Below are positions 8,166 through 17,755 of a stretch of DNA of 64,000 nt, one piece after another (the first letter of the stretch is position 1; each line of letters opens with the position of its first letter). Both the position numbers and the translations under genes were made by a program. The stretch covers positions 1 through 64,000 of the forward strand of contig JAJUFH010000013.1 of NCBI GenBank assembly GCA_029266035.1, in the 5' to 3' direction. The notes under the pieces are model-generated. The model saw only the letters and a program-made list of their open reading frames with translations. It had not been told where the DNA came from and ran no database searches. The stretch comes from Sinomicrobium sp. GTDB taxonomy: Bacteria; Bacteroidota; Bacteroidia; Flavobacteriales; Flavobacteriaceae.

Positions 8166-9321
8166 ACATTACCTCCCATACACCACTGTTATATATCATT
8201 ATCAATTGTATGTTTTGGTCGTATTCTAGTTGTGTGTCTGTCTCACCCGCACACAGAATACTCTCTGTCGTTTCAATGACGGGCACTACCGACGCTAACT
8301 TAGTAAAGACATACTTGGTGCCATTAGCAGGAGAAGAGGGTAATGTATACGTTGTAGAGGCCGTTAAATACTCTCTTACACCAACAACACTCTCAATACC
8401 CACTTTCGTTGGGTAGGTGGCAATGAGTGTGGCTACGCCCGCATCGTTCTTATACAACTCTAGGTAGACGCTACTATCACCAGAAGGTGTTGAGAAGTAT
8501 TCCCCATCATCTGTGCCAGCAATACCTACTGTCGTATTATCAAATACATTCCCGTTTACAGCAGAAGCACTAGCAGCATTCTCTGCAATAGTAGCACTGA
8601 CATTAGCAGCATTTGCATAATTGTTAGCCAATCCAGCCTGTTGTGAAGCCACTTGTTCACTTGAAAGGGCGTTAGCGGCACTATCTGACGCAGAGGAAGC
8701 ACTGTTGGCCGCATCTGTAGCAGACTGTTCAGCGTTTGTTTCAGATGTCTCCGCACCTTCTTGTGCAAGTTCTGCTGCTGCTTGTGCTGCCTGTGAGTCT
8801 GTTGCATATTGTAATGCTGATGCCAATGAAGCGAATTTAACTTGCTCTACGGCGCTTCCTGAATCATTCAGATATAGGACGAACTCATCACCCTCCGGCA
8901 CAAAGAAGTATTCACCACTTGTTGTACCTGTCAGTCCTGCTGTTGTGTCAGGATAGATACCCGCAGAAGTAATAGCACCTGCATCCTGATTGAGAGATAG
9001 GAGTTGGTCTATACGTCTCATTGCACGAGTGAAGATAGCGGCTGTCTCAATATCCCCCTTCCTCATCTCCACAATGTTGTTTAGTGGTGTGAAGTCTCGT
9101 GCAATAGTGTAAGTTGTGTCTGTTACAGATGCCCCGCTGTAAGGAGTTGACAGGGTTAGCTCTGTATTTGATTCCACGCTTGCAACATCATAGAATACAC
9201 CACTTCCAGTGACAGTGAAGGCATCACCACTCTCCACTTCACCAAGCCATGTTGTATTTGTTCCTACTGCTGTGGCGGAGCCGTTTGTTAATGTGACTAC
9301 ACCAGTTTTTATTTGGGCCAC
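8158..9321 (-). CDS. Side tail fibre or stem protein with Ala/Ser-rich coiled coil
   Basis: A 387 aa protein. The N-terminal part (about residues 1-100) resembles fibre bases beginning MAQIKTGVVTLTNGSATAVG. Residues about 175-260 are an Ala/Ser/Asn-rich helical repeat like the lambda Stf stalk. The C-terminus is a small beta domain. A late-box variant lies 30 bases upstream, so it may start a transcript separate from the tip gene. Confidence 0.75.
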   Translation of the reverse strand: MAQIKTGVVTLTNGSATAVGTNTTWLGEVESGDAFTVTGSGVFYDVASVESNTELTLSTPYSGASVTDTTYTIARDFTPLNNIVEMRKGDIETAAIFTRAMRRIDQLLSLNQDAGAITSAGIYPDTTAGLTGTTSGEYFFVPEGDEFVLYLNDSGSAVEQVKFASLASALQYATDSQAAQAAAELAQEGAETSETNAEQSATDAANSASSASDSAANALSSEQVASQQAGLANNYANAANVSATIAENAASASAVNGNVFDNTTVGIAGTDDGEYFSTPSGDSSVYLELYKNDAGVATLIATYPTKVGIESVVGVREYLTASTTYTLPSSPANGTKYVFTKLASVVPVIETTESILCAGETDTQLEYDQNIQLIMIYNSGVWEVMYE

Positions 9322-9350
9322 GTTTCTATCCTCTGAAATAGTGTTTGTTT

Positions 9351-9358
9351 GTTAGACA
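9351..9358 (-). promoter_or_regulatory. Late box variant (TGTCTAAC)
   Basis: The coding-strand sequence is GATGTCTAACAAACAAAC, 30 bases upstream of the side-fibre start. It matches the shared upstream box except for A in place of T at position 6. Confidence 0.45.
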
Positions 9359-12300
9359 TCAGCCACACATATAGATACATGCTACCATTTTGATATTTGA
9401 CTCCTCTTCGGCCCAAGTTACAGGTTCCATACAGCGGGCTACGACATATCGCATATCTTGTCCGTCGTATCGCATGCCTTTGCCGGGAATAGATGATGTG
9501 CAAATAAAGTCGCCAATTTCAAAGTCTCCATTCTGTGAGCATACGTTGATTTGACCTTCACCCAACGCATTACCTACACTTGATAGATAATTATTTTGTA
9601 TTTCTTCTAATTTTTCATCGCTAATTTCGGATAGCGCCGCTGGCAAAGACTCCTTTGATATCTCACGGCTGCCAACAAATACTCCGTAGAATGATTTTAA
9701 TTCTTTTGATCTCGATATATCCACATAGGGTATAGTTTGTGATAACCCACTCTTTTCAAACTTCTCAGCAACCAAAATGTCGCCTTGATTTATTACTATC
9801 CCCTTTGGTATTAGGCCGTCGTGACCTCCTGTAAACGGGCCATAGTTTGTGCCAGCGGTGCCCCCCGCATAAAAATCAAAGAATGCGCTAGATGAAGTCA
9901 TGGCATGGGAGTAACAACCGTGGTTGGAGATAGATGTAAATCTACCTCCGGTAGCTGTCGTTATCCCATGACCATATACCCCAGCCCGCCCCTCACTTAT
10001 TCCTGAAACACCGTAACCACTGCCGCCAAGGTACCGAGAAATTCCAAAAACACCAATAGCATTTTGACCATTGGAGTCTCCATAAACACCGTACCCACCA
10101 GAATAATGTTTGCCGTACACACCATAGTTTTGAGAGGCACTAGCCTCACCGAAAACAGCTACCTCTCTAGCGCTACCGTCAACTAATACAGTTTCACCTA
10201 TTGACGCGACCTTTACCCCTGAGCTATTATACGCACTCAAAGAGTTGTCTGTTTCTGTTATCTCTACACGTTTCCCAGATGCAGCAGTTCTTATAATACC
10301 GCCTGTTATTGTCGCGCCTGAAATCTCACCTGAGAAAGATGCATTACCTGAAGCATCTACAGAAAATTCAGGTGTATTTACAATTAGATTTGTTCCGTCA
10401 TATTCAACTCTATTTCCTGACGGGTTTCCTAACACCCCTGTAGCGGCCTGCAACTCCCCTGAGAAGGTTCCACTTGCCCCATTCAGGTTTCCACTAAACG
10501 TAGCATTGCCCTGCGGGTCAACAGTAAAGTTGTCAGTATTTATTGCAAGTTTACTTCCGTTGTAGTCAATAAAGTTATTAGCACTACTTCCAAAATGAAA
10601 ACTACCATTACTTTGAATGTAACTTCTAAAAGCTGTACCATCATAGTAGCCCAAGTACGCATCCGTGAGGTTCAACCCAACCGTAGCGGTGTCACTAACC
10701 CTATCCGGTATATTGGAGAGTGTACTTGTCCAATCTGCACCATAAGTAGCATTGTCTTGCGGTTTACCTGAACCTATAATATCAGTAGACCAATCGACAC
10801 TGCTCTTCGTAGCAAGGCTACCCGCATCACTAAAGTTAGCAATTCCCTGAGAGCCACCCGTTATAGTAACCTTGCCGTCGAATGTTGCATTCCCGTTTTC
10901 ATCAACACCGAATACCAAGTCACCAACGCTGTTAGTACCACTCAGCAAGTATACGCCTTCAGCACCAAAGTCTTTCGGCCCAAGCACTACTTCTACTCCA
11001 CCGTTTACAGACTTGATCTGACCATTAGTGAAGATACTACCCGCACCGAGTTCACCAGAGATATTTACATTGCCACTACCGTCCCATGAAATATCCTGAG
11101 AAGCACCAATGTAACCTGTGCCGTCTGGTTTGAAGTGGAGTGTTTGTGTCCCTGTATTCCAAGCACGGATACCATTAAGTGTGTCGAGTTCTAAGCCTGT
11201 AGTTGTATTTCCAACACTAATCTTACCGGCAGTGAGCGTACCCATGTCTGCTGTAATAGCATCAAGAGTAGACACATTAATCTTATCAGACGTAATGGTG
11301 TCAGCACCGATCCTGTCAGCGTCCAACGTACCTGTAGTGATTTTAGCAGCATCTAATGTTGATATTTTAGCATTGGTTACGGCTAGGTCAGCTATATTGG
11401 CTGTTTTGACCTCCGCATTACCTATCTTAGCTGATATTATAGCAGCGTCTTTTATCTTAGCTGTGACAATAGCAGCATCATTGATCTGTGCTGTATCTAC
11501 AGCAGCATTCCCGATCTTGGCATTAGTGATAGCCGCGTCTTGTATTTTACCAGTAGATACAGCGAGGTTCTTAATCTTAGCATTAGTTATGGCACCGTTT
11601 GCTATGGCCGCTGTCCCTACAGCTAAATCTTCAATCTTAGCAGACGTAATAGCAGCATCATTGATCTGTGCTGTATCTACAGCAGCATTCCCAATCTTGG
11701 CGTTAGTGATAGCACCGTTTGCTATCGCTGCTGTTCCTACCGCTAAATTAGCAATCTTGGTTGTAGTTACCGCACCATCAACTAACTTGCTGGCTTCTAC
11801 GGAAAGGTCTGCCAACTTATCTGAGTCTACAGCGGCATCGGCAAGATTAATTCCTTGGAGTTGACCAGTAATCTTGTTGCCAGAAAGATCAACGCTACCG
11901 TTTGCAATCTTACTGGCATCTACCGACAAATCGGCAAGTTTATCTGAGTCAACAGCAGCATCAGCAAGATTTATTCCTTGCAACTGTCCTGTTATCTTGT
12001 TACCAGAAAGGTCAATAGCGTTATTAGCGATCTTATCTGTAACAATGGCAGCATCTTCTAGGTACTCATCAATGTTTACAGGTGTGATCCTATTTGGTGT
12101 TGCACTACCGGCGTTCACCACGCTACCTTGTACGCCACCCAATGTCTCAGGGATCAGTTTGTAGTAGTAGGTAGTTCCGTTAACAACGTCTGTGTCAACA
12201 CTGCGCTGAACACTACCAACACTACCAACAACACTTGCGATCTTATTAGCTTCTGAAGGAACAAAGCCTGCTGTCGTACCGCGATAGATACCCACAGAGT

Positions 12301-15300
12301 AGAAGTTTTCACTGTTGGGGTTTGTCCATTCAATCACTACTTTCTCAAGGCCGCCTGATACACTTGCGTTAGTGATAACAGCAGGCGCTACACTACTTAC
12401 AGCAGCGGAGATGGTTACAGGTGTGCTAAAATCCCCTTCAATGGAAGTAAACGAGTTAGCTCTAACCTTGAATGTATAATCTTCGCCCGGAATAGCATCC
12501 GTGAATCGGAAAGATGTTCCTGCTACGGTATATTGACTCTCACCATTAATGTCAATAGTGTAGTTAGCAATACGTGTATTTGTTACAGCGTCCCACGTTA
12601 CATCAATATATGAAGTGCTTTGTAGCCTGTTATCATATACATTAGTGGTGGCCGCTACGTTGGTAACAGTGTCAGGTTTAGTGTTATCTAGGTCTGTTGT
12701 AACAATCTTTAGCGTGGTGGCAGTCAACTCCGTAGAGAATATATCTACCTTACCGAAAGCATCATACGGACGCAGGATAATGTAGTATTGCGTGTCTGTT
12801 TCCAAACCACCAATAACTACTTCTGTGTCTGGGCCGTCATATACCAATGTATCATCATTTACATCGAAGCCTGTCTCAGTTCCAACCCAAACTTCTACAC
12901 CCTGATAGTCGAGGTCTGTGGGTCTGTTGTAACTTACAGTGATAGTACGGAAGCCCGGAATAAGCTCAATACCTGTCAACGGTTCTGGTGCAGGGTTAGC
13001 CACATCCAATACAGCAGGCTTATCACTCTCTTGATTCTGCCGTGTACGCATGGTAACGCTGATACGGAAATCACGATAAGCACCAGCGACACCGTAACGA
13101 CGCTCATAGTCTTCAGCGTTCTTTTCGTAGGTGTATGTGTAGATGTTGTCTACGACATTCTCCGTCCTAACCACTTCATCGTTAGCAATAATCTCTACTT
13201 CATAATCGCGGAAGTATTGGTCAAGTACAGCGTTAGAAGCACCTTTAAGCCCTTCGTACCCCAAGTCAACCCAATCATTAAGAGTGGATTTACGCCATGT
13301 GAACTTAGCATCACGACCAGTAAACTCTGTGTCGTTGCCTTGGTCAAACAGTTCTAAGCCACGTACATTAGGTGCCGGTAGTTCTTCAAAAGGATTGTCT
13401 TCTGTGTATTCAGGGTCAGAAGTATTTGTTGTGGTGATGATTTTACTCAACCCGTTCTTATTCACCACGCCGTATATAGAAGCAGAACGTACACGAATTT
13501 CGTATTGACGACCATCTGCATATACCTGAACGTCAATAGAATTAGGGTTTTTCCAACCTAGTGTTCCAATGGTAGCCCACGTATCCTGTCCGGGTTGCCT
13601 ATACTCAGCAATAGCGTACAGGTATCCATTCATTACTTCAGGTGGAGTAATTTCAATGGTCAGAGTAGACCAACGTGCATCGGGTGTCTTCGGTGTATCA
13701 ACAGCTTCAGTAACAGTGAAGTCTTCTACATCCGGCGCAGGGTCGTTCTGTAATTCAATCTTCTTCTCTACTGAGAAAGGAGAATATACACCTGCTTCGT
13801 TTACAGCTTTGGCGCGCACATAAATAACATTCCCTTGATTATTACTTACAGGGATACGGAAAGTACCATCGTCAGCAGGAGATACGCCCCCATCTTGCCA
13901 ATCGCTTTCAATATCAATAGGGTCGCCATTTTCATCAAACTCAGGCGGATCATATTTGTACTGTAGACTGAATCGTGACAGTAAAGCCCTGTCACCACGC
14001 TGTTGAGATACATTGACAGTTATAGCATTACTTTCGTATGTGAAACTACCATAGTTAACGCTAATAACCGGGGCCAGTGGCGCAATATCCCTTGGACGCT
14101 CGGGATTCAGATTAGACTCGTACTCGGGAAGATAACCATTATCAACAGTAAATAGATTATCTGCGTAGTTTACGAGTGTCAGTGCAGCTTCGTAGTTGTT
14201 GCTATAGGTAATCTCTGTCACCAAACACTCTAATGTCTGTGTCCCGCTCTCACCATAAGCAACCAAATTACCAACTTCAACGTAGGAGGGTAGAGACCCT
14301 GACCACCAACCGTCACCTTGGTACGTTGCTGTGGTGTTATAGAACTGTGTGCCATTAGATACAGAACGTATTGTCAGTGTGTACGTCTGCCCCGCTGTCA
14401 GGTTTATAGTTTCATCAATTCTAAAGGTGTATCCGTCTATCTCTTTAATGAAACCTTGACCTAAACCAACATCAATAACATCGTGCGCCAGCAAGACTTT
14501 ATCACCACGACGAGCAATCAAACTTTCAACATCAGTCTCTAATTGATACACTTCTCGTCGGAGACGTTTCTCGAAAAATGCGAATCGCGCATGTTTACGT
14601 GCAAGAGACGGACTGGTTGTGCCCCATACACTAAAATCTTCGTACCTACCAGTAATCTTTGCTCCCGGCTTCGGTCGATTTATATTTCCTGAATAGAATT
14701 TATCGGGGTCTCCGTAGATACCCTCGTCTTCCTGTTCTTGGAAATCCGCGTTAGCAAATGTGTACTTAATACCGTCAGTTTCAAGATCAAACTCGCGCCG
14801 AGATTTCAATCCCCTGCTGTTTTTAGTAGTAAACACCTGAGTGGGGTTCAACTGTGGCCTATTTTGTATAACACTGAACTTCCCATCTCTCATGGAGAAG
14901 AAAGCCCTTCCAGTAAACGCAATGTTGTTAAGAAGGTCTTTTAAGTTGGTGGGTTCATTTACTATCTCGTTACATTGCCAACCTTTAGAATTACATTCAG
15001 AGTACCAAGCAGATAAGGAAGCATTATCTATTCGGCTGTTATCTACAGCTGCCCCATTAAACGGCCCCTGTAAAGCCCACTTGTAAATGTAGGCCGGGTT
15101 ATTGCTATGGAAGAAGGATGTATTGTATATACTAAAATTCTTCCAGTCGTTGTATATCCCCGCCGGGGTTAATGACTTAGCTCGGCAGTTCAGGTTATCA
15201 ATAACTCCAGATAACTGCTCTGTCGCACGTACATCTAGTGCAATAAGTACAGGGTATCGTTTAATGGAATAATCGATACCAAAATAACTATCGGGAACAT

Positions 15301-16573
15301 TACCTGCTAATTCGTAAGTTATGGTGTTAAGTTGTAGAGTTGTTGAGAACCCCGCACTATTTACATCGTAATCATGACCATTGCGCTTAACTTCAAATGG
15401 TACATCACCTGTTAACCTAGCGCCAGTAATAGGATCAATAGGTACAAACGACCAAGATTTAATCAATTCATCCCTAGTGGCGTGCCAATAACTTTGAGTA
15501 TTTACATAATGATAACCTCCGTTTCCGGAACTACCATCTCGTATATAAGCATACCCATTACGTTCACTATCAACCCACGGTGTAATGTCAAAGTCTAAAT
15601 CGTTACCGGCACCGCTTGTTTTATCAGCGTAGACAATGTAATATCTGCCATTCCTCTTTACTACATCTTGTGTCGGTACGTACCCTGACGATGAACCTCC
15701 TATACGGGCAACAGAGTACCATCCTCTTCCCGGTACATAATATCTAAACTGGAAGCCGCCTACACTGTGACCAACGTTACCGTCATCTGTTCTCCACAAC
15801 CCTTGCGGATAAACCATCTCAAAGGTTATTTTGTCTGTACCTGCTGGGGCACTCCTACTGATATAATTCAGTTTGCCTAGTTCTTGGTTAACAACGTCCT
15901 GCTGAATATCCTTATTCCAAATAGATCGGATACCAGATGTCGATTTAGTAGTGTTCCAATCAAGAACCGAATAGTTTATATCATCAAATGACCATATAGG
16001 ACTATCGCCTATCTTAATATCTGAGATATTGAGCGGCCCATAACCAACACATAGTAGCATTTTCAACCATTGTTCTTTACCTTTCCAGTAGGTGTATGGC
16101 TGTGCGGCATAAACAGGTGTTACTCGGCGGTCTCCTAGAATTACAGGGATTGGTTCATACGGGGTTGCTTCGTTTCTAGCCCCCGTCACCCGCTTTAGGC
16201 GCTCTCCTTGCCCTTTATCAGTTGGTTGATCCAACATCTTGTACAGTTGATAACCAGCATAAATAGCAGCAGGAATAAGACCAAAGACAGGGAATACAAA
16301 AGCAGCAACACCTAACCAATCATCGCTACCGCCTTGAGGAACTTGACAAATACTTACATAATCTTTCTCAGAAGTAACATAGTCCCAATCGGACTGCTCT
16401 TCGCCGTTAACATAGATTTTAGTATGTTGCTCGGATAGACCAGAGTAACTATTGAAAATATCACGAAGAGATGTGCCTACTTCGACACTCTCGAAAATAG
16501 GGCTGAGTACGGGTGCCTTGCTTACAACGACATTTACTTCTTTCTGTAGAATCCCTCTATCTTTCGTTTCCAT
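9359..16573 (-). CDS. J: Tail tip attachment protein (lambda J-like) with giant C-terminal fibre
   Basis: A 2404 aa central tail tip. Residues 1-80 form a beta-grasp domain like lambda I-type proteins, followed by a hydrophobic hairpin (about 92-120). The J core (about 130-820) begins with the RVTGARNEATPYEPIPVILG stretch. Several fibronectin-III-like domains occupy about 825-1475. About 1500-1745 is an imperfect array of INDAAITSAKI and AIANGAITNAKI units, then a fibre region with LDGNATFSG-type repeats. The C-terminus (about 2270-2404) is compact, with GDFICTSSIPGKGM. Lambda J is 1132 aa, so this protein carries a long host-contact extension. Its start overlaps the NlpC gene by 40 bases. 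Confidence 0.9.
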   Translation of the reverse strand: METKDRGILQKEVNVVVSKAPVLSPIFESVEVGTSLRDIFNSYSGLSEQHTKIYVNGEEQSDWDYVTSEKDYVSICQVPQGGSDDWLGVAAFVFPVFGLIPAAIYAGYQLYKMLDQPTDKGQGERLKRVTGARNEATPYEPIPVILGDRRVTPVYAAQPYTYWKGKEQWLKMLLCVGYGPLNISDIKIGDSPIWSFDDINYSVLDWNTTKSTSGIRSIWNKDIQQDVVNQELGKLNYISRSAPAGTDKITFEMVYPQGLWRTDDGNVGHSVGGFQFRYYVPGRGWYSVARIGGSSSGYVPTQDVVKRNGRYYIVYADKTSGAGNDLDFDITPWVDSERNGYAYIRDGSSGNGGYHYVNTQSYWHATRDELIKSWSFVPIDPITGARLTGDVPFEVKRNGHDYDVNSAGFSTTLQLNTITYELAGNVPDSYFGIDYSIKRYPVLIALDVRATEQLSGVIDNLNCRAKSLTPAGIYNDWKNFSIYNTSFFHSNNPAYIYKWALQGPFNGAAVDNSRIDNASLSAWYSECNSKGWQCNEIVNEPTNLKDLLNNIAFTGRAFFSMRDGKFSVIQNRPQLNPTQVFTTKNSRGLKSRREFDLETDGIKYTFANADFQEQEDEGIYGDPDKFYSGNINRPKPGAKITGRYEDFSVWGTTSPSLARKHARFAFFEKRLRREVYQLETDVESLIARRGDKVLLAHDVIDVGLGQGFIKEIDGYTFRIDETINLTAGQTYTLTIRSVSNGTQFYNTTATYQGDGWWSGSLPSYVEVGNLVAYGESGTQTLECLVTEITYSNNYEAALTLVNYADNLFTVDNGYLPEYESNLNPERPRDIAPLAPVISVNYGSFTYESNAITVNVSQQRGDRALLSRFSLQYKYDPPEFDENGDPIDIESDWQDGGVSPADDGTFRIPVSNNQGNVIYVRAKAVNEAGVYSPFSVEKKIELQNDPAPDVEDFTVTEAVDTPKTPDARWSTLTIEITPPEVMNGYLYAIAEYRQPGQDTWATIGTLGWKNPNSIDVQVYADGRQYEIRVRSASIYGVVNKNGLSKIITTTNTSDPEYTEDNPFEELPAPNVRGLELFDQGNDTEFTGRDAKFTWRKSTLNDWVDLGYEGLKGASNAVLDQYFRDYEVEIIANDEVVRTENVVDNIYTYTYEKNAEDYERRYGVAGAYRDFRISVTMRTRQNQESDKPAVLDVANPAPEPLTGIELIPGFRTITVSYNRPTDLDYQGVEVWVGTETGFDVNDDTLVYDGPDTEVVIGGLETDTQYYIILRPYDAFGKVDIFSTELTATTLKIVTTDLDNTKPDTVTNVAATTNVYDNRLQSTSYIDVTWDAVTNTRIANYTIDINGESQYTVAGTSFRFTDAIPGEDYTFKVRANSFTSIEGDFSTPVTISAAVSSVAPAVITNASVSGGLEKVVIEWTNPNSENFYSVGIYRGTTAGFVPSEANKIASVVGSVGSVQRSVDTDVVNGTTYYYKLIPETLGGVQGSVVNAGSATPNRITPVNIDEYLEDAAIVTDKIANNAIDLSGNKITGQLQGINLADAAVDSDKLADLSVDASKIANGSVDLSGNKITGQLQGINLADAAVDSDKLADLSVEASKLVDGAVTTTKIANLAVGTAAIANGAITNAKIGNAAVDTAQINDAAITSAKIEDLAVGTAAIANGAITNAKIKNLAVSTGKIQDAAITNAKIGNAAVDTAQINDAAIVTAKIKDAAIISAKIGNAEVKTANIADLAVTNAKISTLDAAKITTGTLDADRIGADTITSDKINVSTLDAITADMGTLTAGKISVGNTTTGLELDTLNGIRAWNTGTQTLHFKPDGTGYIGASQDISWDGSGNVNISGELGAGSIFTNGQIKSVNGGVEVVLGPKDFGAEGVYLLSGTNSVGDLVFGVDENGNATFDGKVTITGGSQGIANFSDAGSLATKSSVDWSTDIIGSGKPQDNATYGADWTSTLSNIPDRVSDTATVGLNLTDAYLGYYDGTAFRSYIQSNGSFHFGSSANNFIDYNGSKLAINTDNFTVDPQGNATFSGNLNGASGTFSGELQAATGVLGNPSGNRVEYDGTNLIVNTPEFSVDASGNASFSGEISGATITGGIIRTAASGKRVEITETDNSLSAYNSSGVKVASIGETVLVDGSAREVAVFGEASASQNYGVYGKHYSGGYGVYGDSNGQNAIGVFGISRYLGGSGYGVSGISEGRAGVYGHGITTATGGRFTSISNHGCYSHAMTSSSAFFDFYAGGTAGTNYGPFTGGHDGLIPKGIVINQGDILVAEKFEKSGLSQTIPYVDISRSKELKSFYGVFVGSREISKESLPAALSEISDEKLEEIQNNYLSSVGNALGEGQINVCSQNGDFEIGDFICTSSIPGKGMRYDGQDMRYVVARCMEPVTWAEEESNIKMVACIYMCG

Positions 16574-16932
16574 TTCATCTCCGTAAAGTTTTCAATAACT
16601 ACGCCGTGTTTACGACCAGTGTGAATCATTGTTGTGCTGTCTAAGCAAAATCCTATGTGTAACGGTTCACCTAGAACATTAAGAAGGATAACATCTCCAT
16701 ATTCAGGGCTATCAACTTCCTCGAACATCTGTTGTTCCATTAGTACAGATTGCAATTTCTCAGATGTCTCGTGACATTCATCAATAGAAGGAAGGGTTAT
16801 GTCCTGATACGTAGTTAGATGTACATCGAACAATTCCTTATATAGTAGGACAACTAAACCCCAGCAGTCTGCGCCTTGTTTAGTACGTCCGCCTTCAACA
16901 TAAGGGAGGGTATAAACCCATGTAGGAATCAT
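16534..16932 (-). CDS. K: NlpC/P60 tail assembly peptidase (lambda K-like)
   Basis: A 132 aa NlpC/P60 cysteine peptidase. Catalytic C23 sits in ADCWGL, and histidines H92 (LHIGF) and H104 complete the expected site. In lambda-like tails this protein is part of the tip complex and cuts peptidoglycan during DNA entry. The order tape measure, M-like, L-like, K-like, J is conserved here. It overlaps the DUF1833 gene by four bases. Confidence 0.85.
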   Translation of the reverse strand: MIPTWVYTLPYVEGGRTKQGADCWGLVVLLYKELFDVHLTTYQDITLPSIDECHETSEKLQSVLMEQQMFEEVDSPEYGDVILLNVLGEPLHIGFCLDSTTMIHTGRKHGVVIENFTEMKWKRKIEGFYRKK

Positions 16933-17411
16933 TGTACGCCTTCAAAGAGTCCGGGGAAGATGTTTGGTGTGAATCTATCTCTAGGAATCTGTACGTGTAA
17001 CACAGGCTCTACTTCCAGTTCAATAGAAATAGCACTCTCGTCAATGTTGAATGCAGCAGATTGGTAGTTTGCAGGGCCAAACTCTGCAATGTTCGGATTA
17101 CTGCCTAGAACAATCCAAATATCAATAACCAACACTTCATTTGTTTCACGCAAAGCACGTACAATCTGAATATCGGCAGCTTCAAAGTTCAGTGTTGCTC
17201 TAGGAGTACCTTCTTCTGTATCGTCAGGTAGTTGCAGATCAAATCTACTCTTTTGATAAAGGTGGCTACTACCACTAACACTACTTGTAATACTTTCATT
17301 GTTGTTGGCAAAATAGAATGTCTGTCCCTCAAATGCTACACGCATAAGGGTAATCATTGGGTTCCCGCCACCATTGAATGCTTGATCTAAGAACTGGTCT
17401 GAAAAAGGCAT
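16929..17411 (-). CDS. L: Minor tail protein, DUF1833 type (lambda L-like position)
   Basis: A 160 aa minor tail protein with the FSDQFLDQAF opening and FEAADIQIVRALRE typical of the DUF1833 family of siphovirus tip proteins. I chose the ATG at 17411 because it forms a TAATG stop-start overlap with the previous gene; a longer frame reaches 17447. It probably binds the distal end of the tail tube. Confidence 0.8.
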   Translation of the reverse strand: MPFSDQFLDQAFNGGGNPMITLMRVAFEGQTFYFANNNESITSSVSGSSHLYQKSRFDLQLPDDTEEGTPRATLNFEAADIQIVRALRETNEVLVIDIWIVLGSNPNIAEFGPANYQSAAFNIDESAISIELEVEPVLHVQIPRDRFTPNIFPGLFEGVQ

Positions 17412-17755
17412 TACGGAAGTTTCTCCAAGGTAATTGTTACAATCCAATCAAGTCCTACACGTTCGCTATCGTAAGGTTCAACAAACCTATAGGCTTTATC
17501 CACGTTAAGTACAGGGTCAGGTTTTGTAAACTCTTCACTACCATTAGACAGTGTGTTCTCGTAGAAGTTGATGAAGGTTGCGTACTGTGTACTCGTCATG
17601 TAATAGCGTTCCGTTACATTATTTAGTACAGCAGTAAATCTATTACGTTGCTTTGTGTACCCATCAAACTCTGAACGCATCACGCTATTTTGTGGCGTAT
17701 CTCGAAACCCCTCAAGGAGAGGGGATTGTGGTAGTGTGCTAGGCCAATCTGCCAT
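17411..17755 (-). CDS. M: Minor tail protein, lambda M-like
   Basis: A 114 aa protein directly after the tape measure, with MADWPSTLP near the start and an RFVEPYDSE segment. Size and position match the lambda gpM family (phage minor tail proteins). It ends in a TAATG overlap with the DUF1833 gene. Confidence 0.75.
   Translation of the reverse strand: MADWPSTLPQSPLLEGFRDTPQNSVMRSEFDGYTKQRNRFTAVLNNVTERYYMTSTQYATFINFYENTLSNGSEEFTKPDPVLNVDKAYRFVEPYDSERVGLDWIVTITLEKLP

Noticed and set aside
11118-11864. A 248-codon open frame on the + strand opposite the tail tip
   Set aside because: It is the mirror of the repetitive tip-protein codons and gives a low-complexity Ala/Ser/Ile/Leu translation.
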